Positions 16,439 through 25,606 of a DNA stretch of 64,000 bases are shown here, in pieces. Source of the DNA: Pseudomonas haemolytica (GTDB lineage Bacteria; Pseudomonadota; Gammaproteobacteria; Pseudomonadales; Pseudomonadaceae). The notes under the pieces were generated by a model. The model saw only the letters and a program-made list of their open reading frames with translations, was not told the origin of the DNA and did no database searches. The stretch spans positions 248,001-312,000 of the forward strand of contig NZ_VOIW01000005.1 of the NCBI RefSeq assembly GCF_009659625.1, in the 5' to 3' direction. Numbering within the stretch: position 1 is the first letter of the stretch; every line of letters starts with the position of its first letter. A program made the translations under genes and the position numbers.

Positions 16439-18598
16439 TCACACCTCGCCTTCACGCTGCAGTTCAAACAGCAGCAACGAGCGGCCGGTCACCGCGTACT
16501 CATGCTCAAAATCAAAGCGTTCCTGGCCGCGCACCGCTGTATCGTTGGTGTCGAGCATACAGGTCCAGAACTCACCCTCGGGCACCGGCGGCAGGCGGAA
16601 ATTGACCATGTCGTGGTGAGCGTTGACCACCAGCAACAGCGTGGCATCCGCGCCGGCGCGGCGAATCCCGGTCTCCTGGGCGCGGCCATCCATCAGCATG
16701 CCCAGGCAACGACCCTGGCTGTCTTCCCATTGCTCGGTGGTCATCTCGTTGCCATCCGGCGCCAGCCAGGTGACGTCCTTCACACCGATATCTTCGTTGT
16801 AGTCGCCGACCAGAAAGCGCCCACGGCGCAGGATCGGGTAGGCCAGGCGAAGCTTGATCAGGCGCTTGACGAACTTGAGCAGGGCCTTGCCGTCATCGTC
16901 CAGGTCCCAATTGACCCAGCCGATTTCGCTGTCCTGGCAGTAGGCGTTGTTGTTGCCATGCTGGGTGCGGGCAAACTCGTCGCCGGCGACGATCATCGGT
17001 GTGCCTTGGGCCAGCAGCAGGGTGGCGAAGAAGTTGCGCATCTGGCGCAGGCGCAGTGCGTTGATCTCCGGATCATCGGTGGGGCCTTCGACGCCATGGT
17101 TCCACGACAGGTTGTTATTGCTGCCGTCCTGGTTGTTCTCGTCGTTGGCCTCATTGTGCTTGTCGTTGTATGACACCAGGTCATGCAGGGTAAAACCGTC
17201 ATGGGCGGTGATGAAGTTCACCGAGCTATAAGGCCGGCGCCCGCGATGGTTGAACATCTCGCCCGAAGCGGTCATGCGCCCGGCGAAATCCGCCAATTGG
17301 CCGTCGTCGCCTTTCCAGAAGGCGCGTACGGTGTCGCGGAAGCGGTCGTTCCATTCCACCCAGCCTGGCGGGAAGTTGCCCACCTGATAGCCACCGGGGC
17401 CGCAGTCCCAGGGTTCGGCGATCAGTTTCAACTGGCGCAGCACCGGGTCTTGGCGGCAAGCGACCAGGAAGCTGTGGCGCTCGTCGAAGCCGTCGCGGTA
17501 GCGCCCGAGAATGGTTGCCAGGTCGAAGCGGAAACCGTCCACGTGCATCTCGGTGGCCCAGTAACGCAAGGAGTCAGTCACCATCTGCAGCACGCACGGA
17601 TGGCTCAGGTCCAGGGTGTTACCGGTACCGGAATCGTTGATGTAGAAGCGTTTGTCATCGGGCATCAGCCGGTAATAAGAGGCGTTGTCGATGCCGCGCA
17701 TGGACAGGGTCGGGCCGCGCTCGTTGCCTTCGGCGGTGTGGTTGTAGACCACGTCAAGGATCACTTCCAGCTTCTGTTCATGCAGGTGCGCGACCATCTC
17801 CTTGAACTCGGCAATCTTGCCGCTGGCCAGGTAGCGCGGGTCGGGGGCGAAGAACGCAATGCTGTTGTAGCCCCAGTAGTTGGTCATGCCTTTTTCCAGC
17901 AGATGCTGGTCGTTGACAAAGGCGTGTACCGGCAAAAGCTCGACCGAGGAAATACCCAGTTGGCGGATATGCTTGAGCACGTCGTCTTCCATCAGGCCGG
18001 CGCAGGTGCCGCGCACCGACTCGCCCACCGAAGGGTGGCGCATGCTGATGCCGCGCAGGTGGGTTTCATAGATGATCGTGCGGTCCCACGGCACGCGCAC
18101 CGGTTGGTCGTTGCCCCAGGTGTGCGCCGGGTCGATGACCTTGCACTTGGGCACGAACGGCGCACTGTCGCGCTCATCGAAACTGAGGTCGTCGTCGGGG
18201 TGGCCGATGGTGTAGCCGAACAGCGCCTCGGACCATTTGAGCTCGCCTACCAGCTGCTTGGCGTAAGGGTCGATCAGCAATTTGTTATGGTTGAAGCGGT
18301 GACCGTTGGCCGGGTCATAAGCGCCGTACACGCGGTAGCCGTAAATCAGCCCGGGGTGGGCGTCGGGCAGGTAACCGTGGAAGATCTCATCGGTGTATTC
18401 GGGCAGTTCGATACGCTCCAGCTCGACCTCGCCGGCATCATCAAAAAGGCACAATTCCACTTTGGTGGCGTTGGCTGAAAACAGTGCGAAGTTGACGCCC
18501 AACCCATCCCAGGTGGCGCCGAGGGGGAAGGGCAAACCTTCACGAATCCGCGACGGTTCATGCTCCGGCGTCGCTGTGGTTTTATCGGGTTTGCTCAT
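16439..18598 (-). CDS. glgX: Glycogen debranching enzyme GlgX
   Basis: A 719-residue GH13 enzyme with an N-terminal CBM48-like module (PLGATWDGLGVNFALFSANA). The four catalytic-barrel regions are DVVYNHTAEG, DGFRFDLATILG (nucleophile Asp), LIAEPWDCGPGGYQVG (acid/base Glu) and FITAHDGFTLHDLVSYNDKH. It hydrolyses alpha-1,6 branches of glycogen-like glucan, releasing short maltooligosaccharides for TreY/TreZ or MalQ. ATG 18598 is favoured over an upstream in-frame codon because the family starts shortly before the CBM48 module. Confidence 0.96.
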   Translation of the reverse strand: MSKPDKTTATPEHEPSRIREGLPFPLGATWDGLGVNFALFSANATKVELCLFDDAGEVELERIELPEYTDEIFHGYLPDAHPGLIYGYRVYGAYDPANGHRFNHNKLLIDPYAKQLVGELKWSEALFGYTIGHPDDDLSFDERDSAPFVPKCKVIDPAHTWGNDQPVRVPWDRTIIYETHLRGISMRHPSVGESVRGTCAGLMEDDVLKHIRQLGISSVELLPVHAFVNDQHLLEKGMTNYWGYNSIAFFAPDPRYLASGKIAEFKEMVAHLHEQKLEVILDVVYNHTAEGNERGPTLSMRGIDNASYYRLMPDDKRFYINDSGTGNTLDLSHPCVLQMVTDSLRYWATEMHVDGFRFDLATILGRYRDGFDERHSFLVACRQDPVLRQLKLIAEPWDCGPGGYQVGNFPPGWVEWNDRFRDTVRAFWKGDDGQLADFAGRMTASGEMFNHRGRRPYSSVNFITAHDGFTLHDLVSYNDKHNEANDENNQDGSNNNLSWNHGVEGPTDDPEINALRLRQMRNFFATLLLAQGTPMIVAGDEFARTQHGNNNAYCQDSEIGWVNWDLDDDGKALLKFVKRLIKLRLAYPILRRGRFLVGDYNEDIGVKDVTWLAPDGNEMTTEQWEDSQGRCLGMLMDGRAQETGIRRAGADATLLLVVNAHHDMVNFRLPPVPEGEFWTCMLDTNDTAVRGQERFDFEHEYAVTGRSLLLFELQREGEV

Positions 18599-18682
18599 TG
18601 AGTTGCTCCTGCAAGGGGACTTTTTTCGGGCCGAACGCAACCGTGCTGACGGTGCTTCAGCGCATCACATGGACGGAAAAGA

Positions 18683-18711
18683 GCCTCCAGCTCGCAATGC
18701 GGGCTGGAGGC
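18683..18711 (-). terminator. Terminator after the DUF2934 gene
   Basis: A 9-bp perfect stem GCCTCCAGC/GCTGGAGGC followed leftward (in the minus orientation) by TCTTTTCC. It separates the glgA-DUF2934 genes from glgX, which may therefore have its own promoter in the next 85 bases. Confidence 0.65.
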
Positions 18712-18719
18712 CCAAAGGA

Positions 18720-18989
18720 TCATGGGGCGGGCGGTTTCGGCTTCTTCGGCGCGGCCGGTTTTTTCGCCGCAGGCTTGGCGGCGGCCGGCGCAGCCGGCTT
18801 AGGCTTGGTGGCGACCTTGAGTGCGGTTTTCGGCTTGGCGCCAGGCTTGGGCTTGCTCGGCGTAAGCGCTTCGGCCTCGGCCAGTTTGCGCGCCATCTCC
18901 CAGTGACGATCTTGTTCACCGTCTGGCTTACCTTCGGACTCCCAGATCTGATGCGCCAATTCGCGAATGCGTTTGTCTTCTTTACTCAT
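18720..18989 (-). CDS. DUF2934 family protein with Lys/Ala/Pro-rich tail
   Basis: An 89-residue protein. Residues 1-40 (KEDKRIRELAHQIWESEGKP, then DGEQDRHWEMARKLAE) are a DUF2934 domain. The rest is low-complexity KPKPxAxPAAKK sequence, strongly basic. A similar gene sits between treY and glgX in the P. aeruginosa cluster (PA2161), so its place is conserved, but no function is established. The basic tail could bind nucleic acid or polyanions; that is a guess. ATG 18989 has AGGAG six bases upstream. Confidence 0.88.
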   Translation of the reverse strand: MSKEDKRIRELAHQIWESEGKPDGEQDRHWEMARKLAEAEALTPSKPKPGAKPKTALKVATKPKPAAPAAAKPAAKKPAAPKKPKPPAP

Positions 18990-19012
18990 CACAAACTCCT
19001 CACAGAAAATGT

Positions 19013-21763
19013 TCAGCTTTCTTGATTATCAGGATTGATAAAGACATTGACCGGGAGATCCCCCAGGGCAGTGCTGATCAACAGCTCCTTGTTGGGTGTG
19101 ACTGCGCCTGTTTGAAAAAGTCCCTTCCAGTTTTGTGTTGTGGCGGCGAACGGTAATTTCACCCGCGTATCGCCCCAAACCTGCGCATTGACCTGAGGAA
19201 ACATGCCGTTTTCAAGCAGGTGATAAGGCCAGCGCGGCACCACTACCAGCAGCTGTCGGCCGTGATGTTCGCGGTAAAAAGCAACCACCCGCTCGGCGTG
19301 CTTGCCAACCACTTCCAACGGTATATAGCTGCCGTCGCGGAACAGTTCAGGACAGGCTTTGCGCAAGCCCAGCACCTGGGCGATCAACGCCTGTTTGATA
19401 CGCCCGTCGCGCCAGTTGAACAGCAGTTCGCCGATGTCCGGTGGGGTATCCAGTGCGCGTTGCCGCGCATTGAAATCCACCGGGCGACGGTTGTCCGGGT
19501 CTACCAGGCTGAAGTCCCAGAACTCATCGCCCTGGTAGACATCCGGTACACCCGGCACGGTGAGGTGAAGCAAGGTTTGCGCCAGCCCGTTCAGGGCGCC
19601 TGCGGGGGCGATGGTCTGGGCGGCGCTGTCGAGGGCACTGCGTAGCGGCGCGCCGGCCTCACTGAGCAACAGGCGTTTGAGGAACCCCTCGACACCGTGT
19701 TCATAGGCGTCGTTAGGGGCGCTCCAACTGCTTTGCAACTTGGCTTCGCGCAGGGCTTTTTGCTGCCACTGCCAGAGGCGTTGCTGATAGGCCTCCAAGT
19801 CTGGGTTGTGCTCCAGAGGCCAGCTGCCGAGCAGCACCTGATACAGGATCAGTTCATCACCCGCCGTCGGGCTGTCAGCACTCTCGCGCAGGGGCGCGGC
19901 GAGGCTGCGCCAGTGTTCGACCTGTTCGGCATACCAGGGCGCGCACTCGCTGAGCACCGCCAGGCGTGCGCGGGTGTCTTCGCCGCGTTTGTGGTCGTGG
20001 GTGGCAGTGGCCAACAGGTTGTCGCGGAAGGTGTTCAAGCGCTGTTGGCTGGCGGCGTGGAAATCCGCCAACGGCGCACTGAACTGCTCGGTACTGAAGC
20101 CTACATCGTTACGCGACAGCAATACCGCCGAGCGATAGAACGCAGTGTCTTCCACAGCCTTGGCGGCGGCGGGCGAGGTCAGTTGCTGGAAACGCACGCA
20201 GGCATGCTTGAGGATCTTGCGCTCGCGGCCCACCGGGCGATTGCGCCAAGGCTGGCCGCCCAACCATTTTTCCAGGTGATCGAGCACCGGCCAGTCGCCT
20301 TCGTTCAGGGTGGTGCGGGCGCCGTCCATGGCCTGCTGGAATACCTTGTCGTCGGCCGCGCTGCGGCCCCTGGCGCTGATGTAGGTGCGGTACACCGGAA
20401 AATGCACAATCAGTTCCTGCAAAGCGCGACGGATTGCGCCCAGGGTCAGGTCGCGGGTCATCACATCGTCACGGGCCACTTGCAGCAAAGCCTGGGCCAC
20501 GCTTTCGAAGTCGCCGCCCAACGAGCCATTAAGGATCTGCTGGCGCGCCAGTCGCGCTTCTTCGCTAAACGCCGAAGGGCGTTCGCTGTGACGCGTCCAC
20601 ACGTCGGCCAGCGGGGCAAAACCGTCTGGATGGTGTTGCAGCAACGACAGTTGGTTCATGAATTCGTAGCCGGTGGTGCCGTCTACTTGCCAGTCTTCAC
20701 GCAGGGTCTCGCCCTCGCCGAGGATCTTTTCTACAAAGATCGGCAGATGGCGCTGGGGCGACAGCGCGTCCACGCGGCGGCGCAATTTGCGGCAATAGCC
20801 ACGCGGGTCGGCCAGGCCGTCGATATGGTCGATGCGCAGGCCGTCCACCAGGCCCGCGCTGATCAGCTCACAGATCTTGCCGTGAGTGGCTTCGAACACC
20901 GCCGTGCGCTCTACCCGCAGGCCGCCCAGCTCATTGACGTCGAAGAAGCGCCGCCAGTTGATATCGTCGGCGGCAGTGCGCCAACTGGCCAGGCGGTAGA
21001 CCTGTTGTTCGAGTAACTGATGCAGTCGGTTGAAACCCTCGGGCTGGCGACCGTCGAAGTCGGCCAGGCGGCGGTCGATGGCCGGCATCACTTCAGTGGC
21101 CCGTTCGGCCAACGCGTGCTTGAGCCAACCGGCTTCGGCGTAGGCGTCGTCCTGATAGGCGAGGGCAGCGAAACGCTCGGCCAGTGGTTGGACCGATTCA
21201 TCGCTGCCGAGGATCAGGGCGTAGTCCCTTGGGCAGATTGGAAAACGATGCTCGTAATGTTCGGCGTAGAAACTCCCGTGGGTGGCGTCGAACTTGAGCG
21301 TCAGCGTACCGCTCTGCAAGGCTTCACCGTAATCGCTGCCCAGGAACGGCATCAGCAATTGGCCCTTGAGCAAGGGGTCGGGCGAGTGCCACTGGATATC
21401 GAAGAATTCGCTGTAGGGGCTCAGGCGGCCCCACTCCAGCAGGTCCAGCCACCACGGGTTATCCGCACCGCCCACGGCCATATGGTTGGAAACGATGTCG
21501 AGGATCAAGCCCATGTCGTGCTCACGCAGGGCTGCTACCAGGCGCCGCAACGCAGCTTCGCCGCCCAGCTCGGGGTTGACGCGTGTGGGGTCGACCACAT
21601 CGTAGCCATGCATGGAGCCAGCGCGGGCGCTCAGCAGCGGCGAGGCATACAGGTGGCTGATGCCCAGTTGGGCGAAATACGGCACCAGGGGCACGGCATC
21701 ATCGAGGGTAAAGTCTTTGTGAAATTGCAGGCGCTGGGTGGCGCGCAAGGGCAGGGCATTCAT
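19013..21763 (-). CDS. treY: Maltooligosyl trehalose synthase TreY
   Basis: A 916-residue GH13_26 enzyme. Diagnostic segments are TLDDAVPLVPYFAQLGISHL and YASPLLSARAGSMHGYDVVD at the N-terminus, DIVSNHMAVGG, DGLRIDHIDGLADPRGYCRK (nucleophile Asp) and IFVEKILGEGE (acid/base Glu). It rearranges the reducing-end alpha-1,4 bond of a maltooligosaccharide to alpha-1,1, giving maltooligosyltrehalose for TreZ. The start overlaps the malQ stop as ATGA. Confidence 0.96.
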   Translation of the reverse strand: MNALPLRATQRLQFHKDFTLDDAVPLVPYFAQLGISHLYASPLLSARAGSMHGYDVVDPTRVNPELGGEAALRRLVAALREHDMGLILDIVSNHMAVGGADNPWWLDLLEWGRLSPYSEFFDIQWHSPDPLLKGQLLMPFLGSDYGEALQSGTLTLKFDATHGSFYAEHYEHRFPICPRDYALILGSDESVQPLAERFAALAYQDDAYAEAGWLKHALAERATEVMPAIDRRLADFDGRQPEGFNRLHQLLEQQVYRLASWRTAADDINWRRFFDVNELGGLRVERTAVFEATHGKICELISAGLVDGLRIDHIDGLADPRGYCRKLRRRVDALSPQRHLPIFVEKILGEGETLREDWQVDGTTGYEFMNQLSLLQHHPDGFAPLADVWTRHSERPSAFSEEARLARQQILNGSLGGDFESVAQALLQVARDDVMTRDLTLGAIRRALQELIVHFPVYRTYISARGRSAADDKVFQQAMDGARTTLNEGDWPVLDHLEKWLGGQPWRNRPVGRERKILKHACVRFQQLTSPAAAKAVEDTAFYRSAVLLSRNDVGFSTEQFSAPLADFHAASQQRLNTFRDNLLATATHDHKRGEDTRARLAVLSECAPWYAEQVEHWRSLAAPLRESADSPTAGDELILYQVLLGSWPLEHNPDLEAYQQRLWQWQQKALREAKLQSSWSAPNDAYEHGVEGFLKRLLLSEAGAPLRSALDSAAQTIAPAGALNGLAQTLLHLTVPGVPDVYQGDEFWDFSLVDPDNRRPVDFNARQRALDTPPDIGELLFNWRDGRIKQALIAQVLGLRKACPELFRDGSYIPLEVVGKHAERVVAFYREHHGRQLLVVVPRWPYHLLENGMFPQVNAQVWGDTRVKLPFAATTQNWKGLFQTGAVTPNKELLISTALGDLPVNVFINPDNQES

Positions 21764-23844
21764 CGGTCACGCTCGTGGGCTTGGTTGCGGGCTACGGCCA
21801 GCAATTCGAGGCGGCGCGCAGCGCTATCGGTGTCGAGCAGGCAGGCGGCCTGGCCTGGAAGGCGGCGGCGCCAGTTGGGGTGGGTGTCGGTCGTGCCAGG
21901 CAGATTGGCCTGTTCGTCGATGCCCAGCGCGTCCTCCAGCGGCAGCAACACCAGCGGCGCACGGGTGTGGCCCAAATAGCGCACGCTGGCGTCGATCATA
22001 TGGTCGGTGTCGTTGCGGATCTCATCGACAAAATTCTGCGGGTCCTGGCCCAGGGCTTGGCGCAGTGCGTGGCGTTCGCGCAGGCGGTGTTCGCTCCATT
22101 GCTCCACGGTGGGGGCGTCAATCAGGCCGAGTTGGATATTCCACTCGATATCGCGGCTGTGCCACCAACCATTGAGGGTGGGCAAGTCGTGGGTACTGGT
22201 GGTGGCCAAGGCGTTGTCGGGCCAGTCCAGAATCGGCGTGAATTGGCCGTCGTGGTTCTGTTCGAACAGCAATACGCGCATGCCCAGAATCGAGCGGGCG
22301 CTGAGTTTTTCGCGCAGACCGTCAGGCACGGTGCCCAAGTCTTCACCCAGGACGATGGCCTGGTGGCGGTGGGATTCCAGCGCCAGCAGGCGCAGCAGGT
22401 CGTCCACCGGGTAATACAGGTAGGCACCTTCACGGGGTGAGGCGCCCAGGGGGATGACCCACAGGCGTTGCAAGCCCATCACATGATCGATACGCAGGCC
22501 GCCGGCGTGGGCGAAGTTGGCCCGCAGCATTTCGATAAAGGCGCGAAAGCCGTTGCGCTGGAGGCCTTCGGGCGAGAACGCCGAGATGCCCCAGCCTTGA
22601 CCTGCACGGTTAAGAATGTCCGGCGGCGCACCCACGGTCAGGCCGGCCAGCAGTTCATCCTGGCGGCTCCAGGCCTGGCTGCCACCGCCGTCCGCACCCA
22701 CCGCCAGGTCGGCGATCAGGCCGATGCCCATGCCACTGCCACGGGCGGCTTGTTGCGCGCGCTCCAGGCTGCGGGCTATCAGCCATTGGGTGAAGGCGAA
22801 ATAGCCGATTTCTTCGCGGTTTTCCTCTGCGAACTGCGCCAGGGCCGGGCTCTGTGGCGTGCGCCAGGCGTCGGGCCATTGGCGCCAGTCGAGGTCTTCG
22901 CCAGCGGCGGCGCGCCGGGCCTGCACGGCTTCGAAACGGCAATGGTTTTCCAGCGCTTCGCCGCCGGCCTGGCGGAAGCTCAGGAAGTCGGCATGCTGCG
23001 GGTGCGCCCCGTGACGGAAGTCTTCATACAGCGTGCGCAGCAGGCGTTGCTTGGCCTTGGCAGCGGCGGGCCAGTCGATCAGCGTGAGCTCTTCCAGGGC
23101 ATGCAGTTCGTCCGTCAGCCCGGCGGCCTCGATGGCGTTGCGCACTTCCCGCTCGCCCAGGATACAGGCGGGCGAGGCATACAGGCTGTTGAGAAACAGG
23201 CGGCTGGATGGCGAGTAAGGGCTGTAGTGCTCGGTGTCGGCACTGAACATCGCGTGCATCGGGCTGATCGCCACTGCGTCGGCACCGCGTTCGGCGGCCG
23301 AGCGCACCAAATGTTCCAGGGCCAAGGTATCGCCAAAGCCGCCATCGCCGGGGCGCCGCAACGCATACAACTGCGCGCTCAAACCCCAGGCGCGGGCGGG
23401 GCGGCTGTCCACCGCGTCGGCCACGCTGTAACAGTGGCTGGGGGCAACGGCCAGGGTGAAGGTTTGCCCATCGATATGCACCTGGTGGTAGCCAAGGGCG
23501 ATTATCCCGGGCAGTACGGCATCGCTGTCGAGGCGCAGCTCAAGGGTTTCGCCCCCTTCGAGGCTGACTCGACACGGTGTGTCCGGGGCGAAGTAGCGCG
23601 CCAGATCCAGGCCTTCCCCGCTGTCGGTGGTCATCAACGGCGGCAGGTGCGTGTCGTGTTGCACTTGCTCCAGTTCCAGCAGGCTGGCGTCGATTTCGGC
23701 ATCGGTATCGGCCGGGTGCCCGAGCCCTTTGAGGACGGCGCGCAGGGCTTGGGGCTCGACATGTTGCGGGCGACCGTTGGCATCGATCCAATCGACGGCC
23801 AGGCCCGCACGGCTGGCGAGAATTTCCAGGTTCGCTTCGCTCAA
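21760..23844 (-). CDS. malQ: 4-alpha-glucanotransferase MalQ
   Basis: A 694-residue GH77 amylomaltase. GLRIDHVMGLQRLWVIP holds the nucleophile Asp, VLGEDLGTVPDGLRE the acid/base Glu, and TTSTHDLPTLNGWW the third acidic residue. The start is a TTG that overlaps the treZ stop (TTGA) and has GGAG seven bases upstream. An ATG nine codons earlier would overlap treZ by 31 bases and break the pattern of four-base couplings in this operon. It disproportionates maltooligosaccharides. Confidence 0.95.
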   Translation of the reverse strand: MSEANLEILASRAGLAVDWIDANGRPQHVEPQALRAVLKGLGHPADTDAEIDASLLELEQVQHDTHLPPLMTTDSGEGLDLARYFAPDTPCRVSLEGGETLELRLDSDAVLPGIIALGYHQVHIDGQTFTLAVAPSHCYSVADAVDSRPARAWGLSAQLYALRRPGDGGFGDTLALEHLVRSAAERGADAVAISPMHAMFSADTEHYSPYSPSSRLFLNSLYASPACILGEREVRNAIEAAGLTDELHALEELTLIDWPAAAKAKQRLLRTLYEDFRHGAHPQHADFLSFRQAGGEALENHCRFEAVQARRAAAGEDLDWRQWPDAWRTPQSPALAQFAEENREEIGYFAFTQWLIARSLERAQQAARGSGMGIGLIADLAVGADGGGSQAWSRQDELLAGLTVGAPPDILNRAGQGWGISAFSPEGLQRNGFRAFIEMLRANFAHAGGLRIDHVMGLQRLWVIPLGASPREGAYLYYPVDDLLRLLALESHRHQAIVLGEDLGTVPDGLREKLSARSILGMRVLLFEQNHDGQFTPILDWPDNALATTSTHDLPTLNGWWHSRDIEWNIQLGLIDAPTVEQWSEHRLRERHALRQALGQDPQNFVDEIRNDTDHMIDASVRYLGHTRAPLVLLPLEDALGIDEQANLPGTTDTHPNWRRRLPGQAACLLDTDSAARRLELLAVARNQAHERDR

Positions 23845-25586
23845 GGGTGTTCTCCAACTGGGGATAGGCAAACGCGTGCGCTGCAGGGCGGTAGCTGCGC
23901 ACCTTGCTGGGCAGGCGTCTGGAAAATAATGTGGGGTGGTGCCGGGAGATCGAGGGGCTGTTCACTCAGGTTCAGGTCGATCTGCAATATGCTGCCGTTG
24001 CCCAGGCGCCAACGCGCCGTGACAGCGCCCTCCGCCAGCACCTGCGCGCCCAACGCAACGGTGCCGGGCAAGTGCGGCACCACATGCAGGTGGCGCAGGC
24101 TCAGCAGGTGACGATAAAGCTGGGCGTGGTCGTTCTCGACGAAGGAGGGCGCCGATTGCAGGAAGGTCGGCAGCGCGTTGGGGTCGGGGATGCGTTCGCG
24201 CTGCTCGGGGTCGTGAAACGCGGCGAAATCGGCAAACTCATTGCGCCGCCCCTCGCGCACTGCTTCTGCCAGTTCGCCGTGATGGTCGGTGAAAAACAGG
24301 AAGGGTTCGGCGGCGTTGACCTCATCGCCCATGAAGATCATCGGAATCATAGGGCACAGAAGCAACAGGGTGGTCGCCGCTTTCAGCGCCTGGGGCGAAC
24401 ACAGCTGGTGCAGGCGTTCGCCCAGTGCGCGGTTACCGACCTGATCATGATTCTGCAGGAACGCCACGAAGGCGCTGGGGGGTAGATCACCACTGGGTTC
24501 GCCTCGAGCATGACCATGGCGTGTGGTATCGCCCTGGTAGATAAAGCCTTCGCCCAGGCAGCGTGCCAATTTTGCGGTGGGCTGCTCGGCAAAGTCACTG
24601 TAGTAGGCGTCCGTCTCGCCGGTCAGCAGCACATGCAATACGTTATGAAAGTCATCATTCCATTGGGCGTCGAAATGCTCTTTTAACAGGCTGGCCTGGT
24701 TCAGTTCATTTTCCAGCACCAGCCACACGTGGCGATCGCTGTCGACTTGTTGGCGCACCCGTTGCGCCAGTTCCTGCAGGAAGCCTGGGTTGTCGATGGC
24801 GTGCACGGCATCCAGGCGCAGCCCGTCGAAGCGGTATTCCAGCAGCCACATCAAGGCGTTATCGAGGAAGAAATCCCGCACTTCGCGACGCTCGAAATCG
24901 ATGCCGGCGCCCCAGGGGGTGTGCACGTCTTCCTGGAAGAAACCCTGGGCGTACTGGCCGAGGTAATTGCCGTCGGGGCCGAAGTGGTTGTAGACCACAT
25001 CGAGCATCACGGCCAGGCCGTGGGCGTGGGCGCTGTCGATCAGGTGCTTGAGTTGCTCGGGCGAGCCGTATGACGCGTGGGGCGCATACGGCAGCACGCC
25101 GTCATAACCCCAATTGCGTTCGCCGGGGAATTGCGCCAGGGGCATCAGTTCAATCGCAGTGACGCCCAATTCGGCCAGGCGGGGCAGGTGTTTCTCCACC
25201 TCGGCGTAGCCACCCATCGCGCCGACGTGCAGCTCGTAGATCACTGCGGTGTGCCAGGGGCGGCCTTGCCAGTGGCTATGGCGCCATTCGTAGGCATGCG
25301 GGTCGACCACTCGGCTCCAACCGTGTACATCTAGGGCCTGGGCTCGGGACGCAGGGTCGGGGACCGCCTGTTCGCCGTCGATGTTGAAACGATAAAGCGT
25401 GCCGGCGGGGCACGCTGCTTTTACTTCGAACCAGCCATCTGCCTGGGGCAGCATGGCGATGGATTTACCGTGCTCCAATTCAACGCTGACATAAAACGCG
25501 TCTGGCGCCCACAGGGCAAAACGCGTGTTTTGCGCGTCCAGCATAATTGCGCCGTGGGGCCAGGTTTCCAGAGTCCGTAATGGCAT
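23841..25586 (-). CDS. treZ: Malto-oligosyltrehalose trehalohydrolase TreZ
   Basis: A 581-residue GH13_10 enzyme. It has an N-terminal beta domain (TRFALWAPDAFYVSVELEHG), then DVVYNHFGPDGNYLGQYA, DGLRLDAVHAIDNPGF (nucleophile Asp), VLENELNQASLL (acid/base Glu) and FLQNHDQVGNRALGE. It releases trehalose from the product of TreY. It lies 20 bases downstream of glgA and couples to malQ by a four-base overlap. Confidence 0.96.
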   Translation of the reverse strand: MPLRTLETWPHGAIMLDAQNTRFALWAPDAFYVSVELEHGKSIAMLPQADGWFEVKAACPAGTLYRFNIDGEQAVPDPASRAQALDVHGWSRVVDPHAYEWRHSHWQGRPWHTAVIYELHVGAMGGYAEVEKHLPRLAELGVTAIELMPLAQFPGERNWGYDGVLPYAPHASYGSPEQLKHLIDSAHAHGLAVMLDVVYNHFGPDGNYLGQYAQGFFQEDVHTPWGAGIDFERREVRDFFLDNALMWLLEYRFDGLRLDAVHAIDNPGFLQELAQRVRQQVDSDRHVWLVLENELNQASLLKEHFDAQWNDDFHNVLHVLLTGETDAYYSDFAEQPTAKLARCLGEGFIYQGDTTRHGHARGEPSGDLPPSAFVAFLQNHDQVGNRALGERLHQLCSPQALKAATTLLLLCPMIPMIFMGDEVNAAEPFLFFTDHHGELAEAVREGRRNEFADFAAFHDPEQRERIPDPNALPTFLQSAPSFVENDHAQLYRHLLSLRHLHVVPHLPGTVALGAQVLAEGAVTARWRLGNGSILQIDLNLSEQPLDLPAPPHIIFQTPAQQGAQLPPCSARVCLSPVGEHP

Positions 25587-25606
25587 CTATGAAGCCCTCC
25601 CAGTGA

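Noticed and set aside
17183..18478. Plus-strand open frame (431 codons) opposite glgX
   Set aside because: It mirrors glgX codons, has no recognisable domain, and GlgX shows all four catalytic regions.
22468..24111. Long plus-strand open frame (547 codons) opposite malQ and treZ
   Set aside because: It is a shadow of two unmistakable GH77/GH13 genes, with low-information composition.
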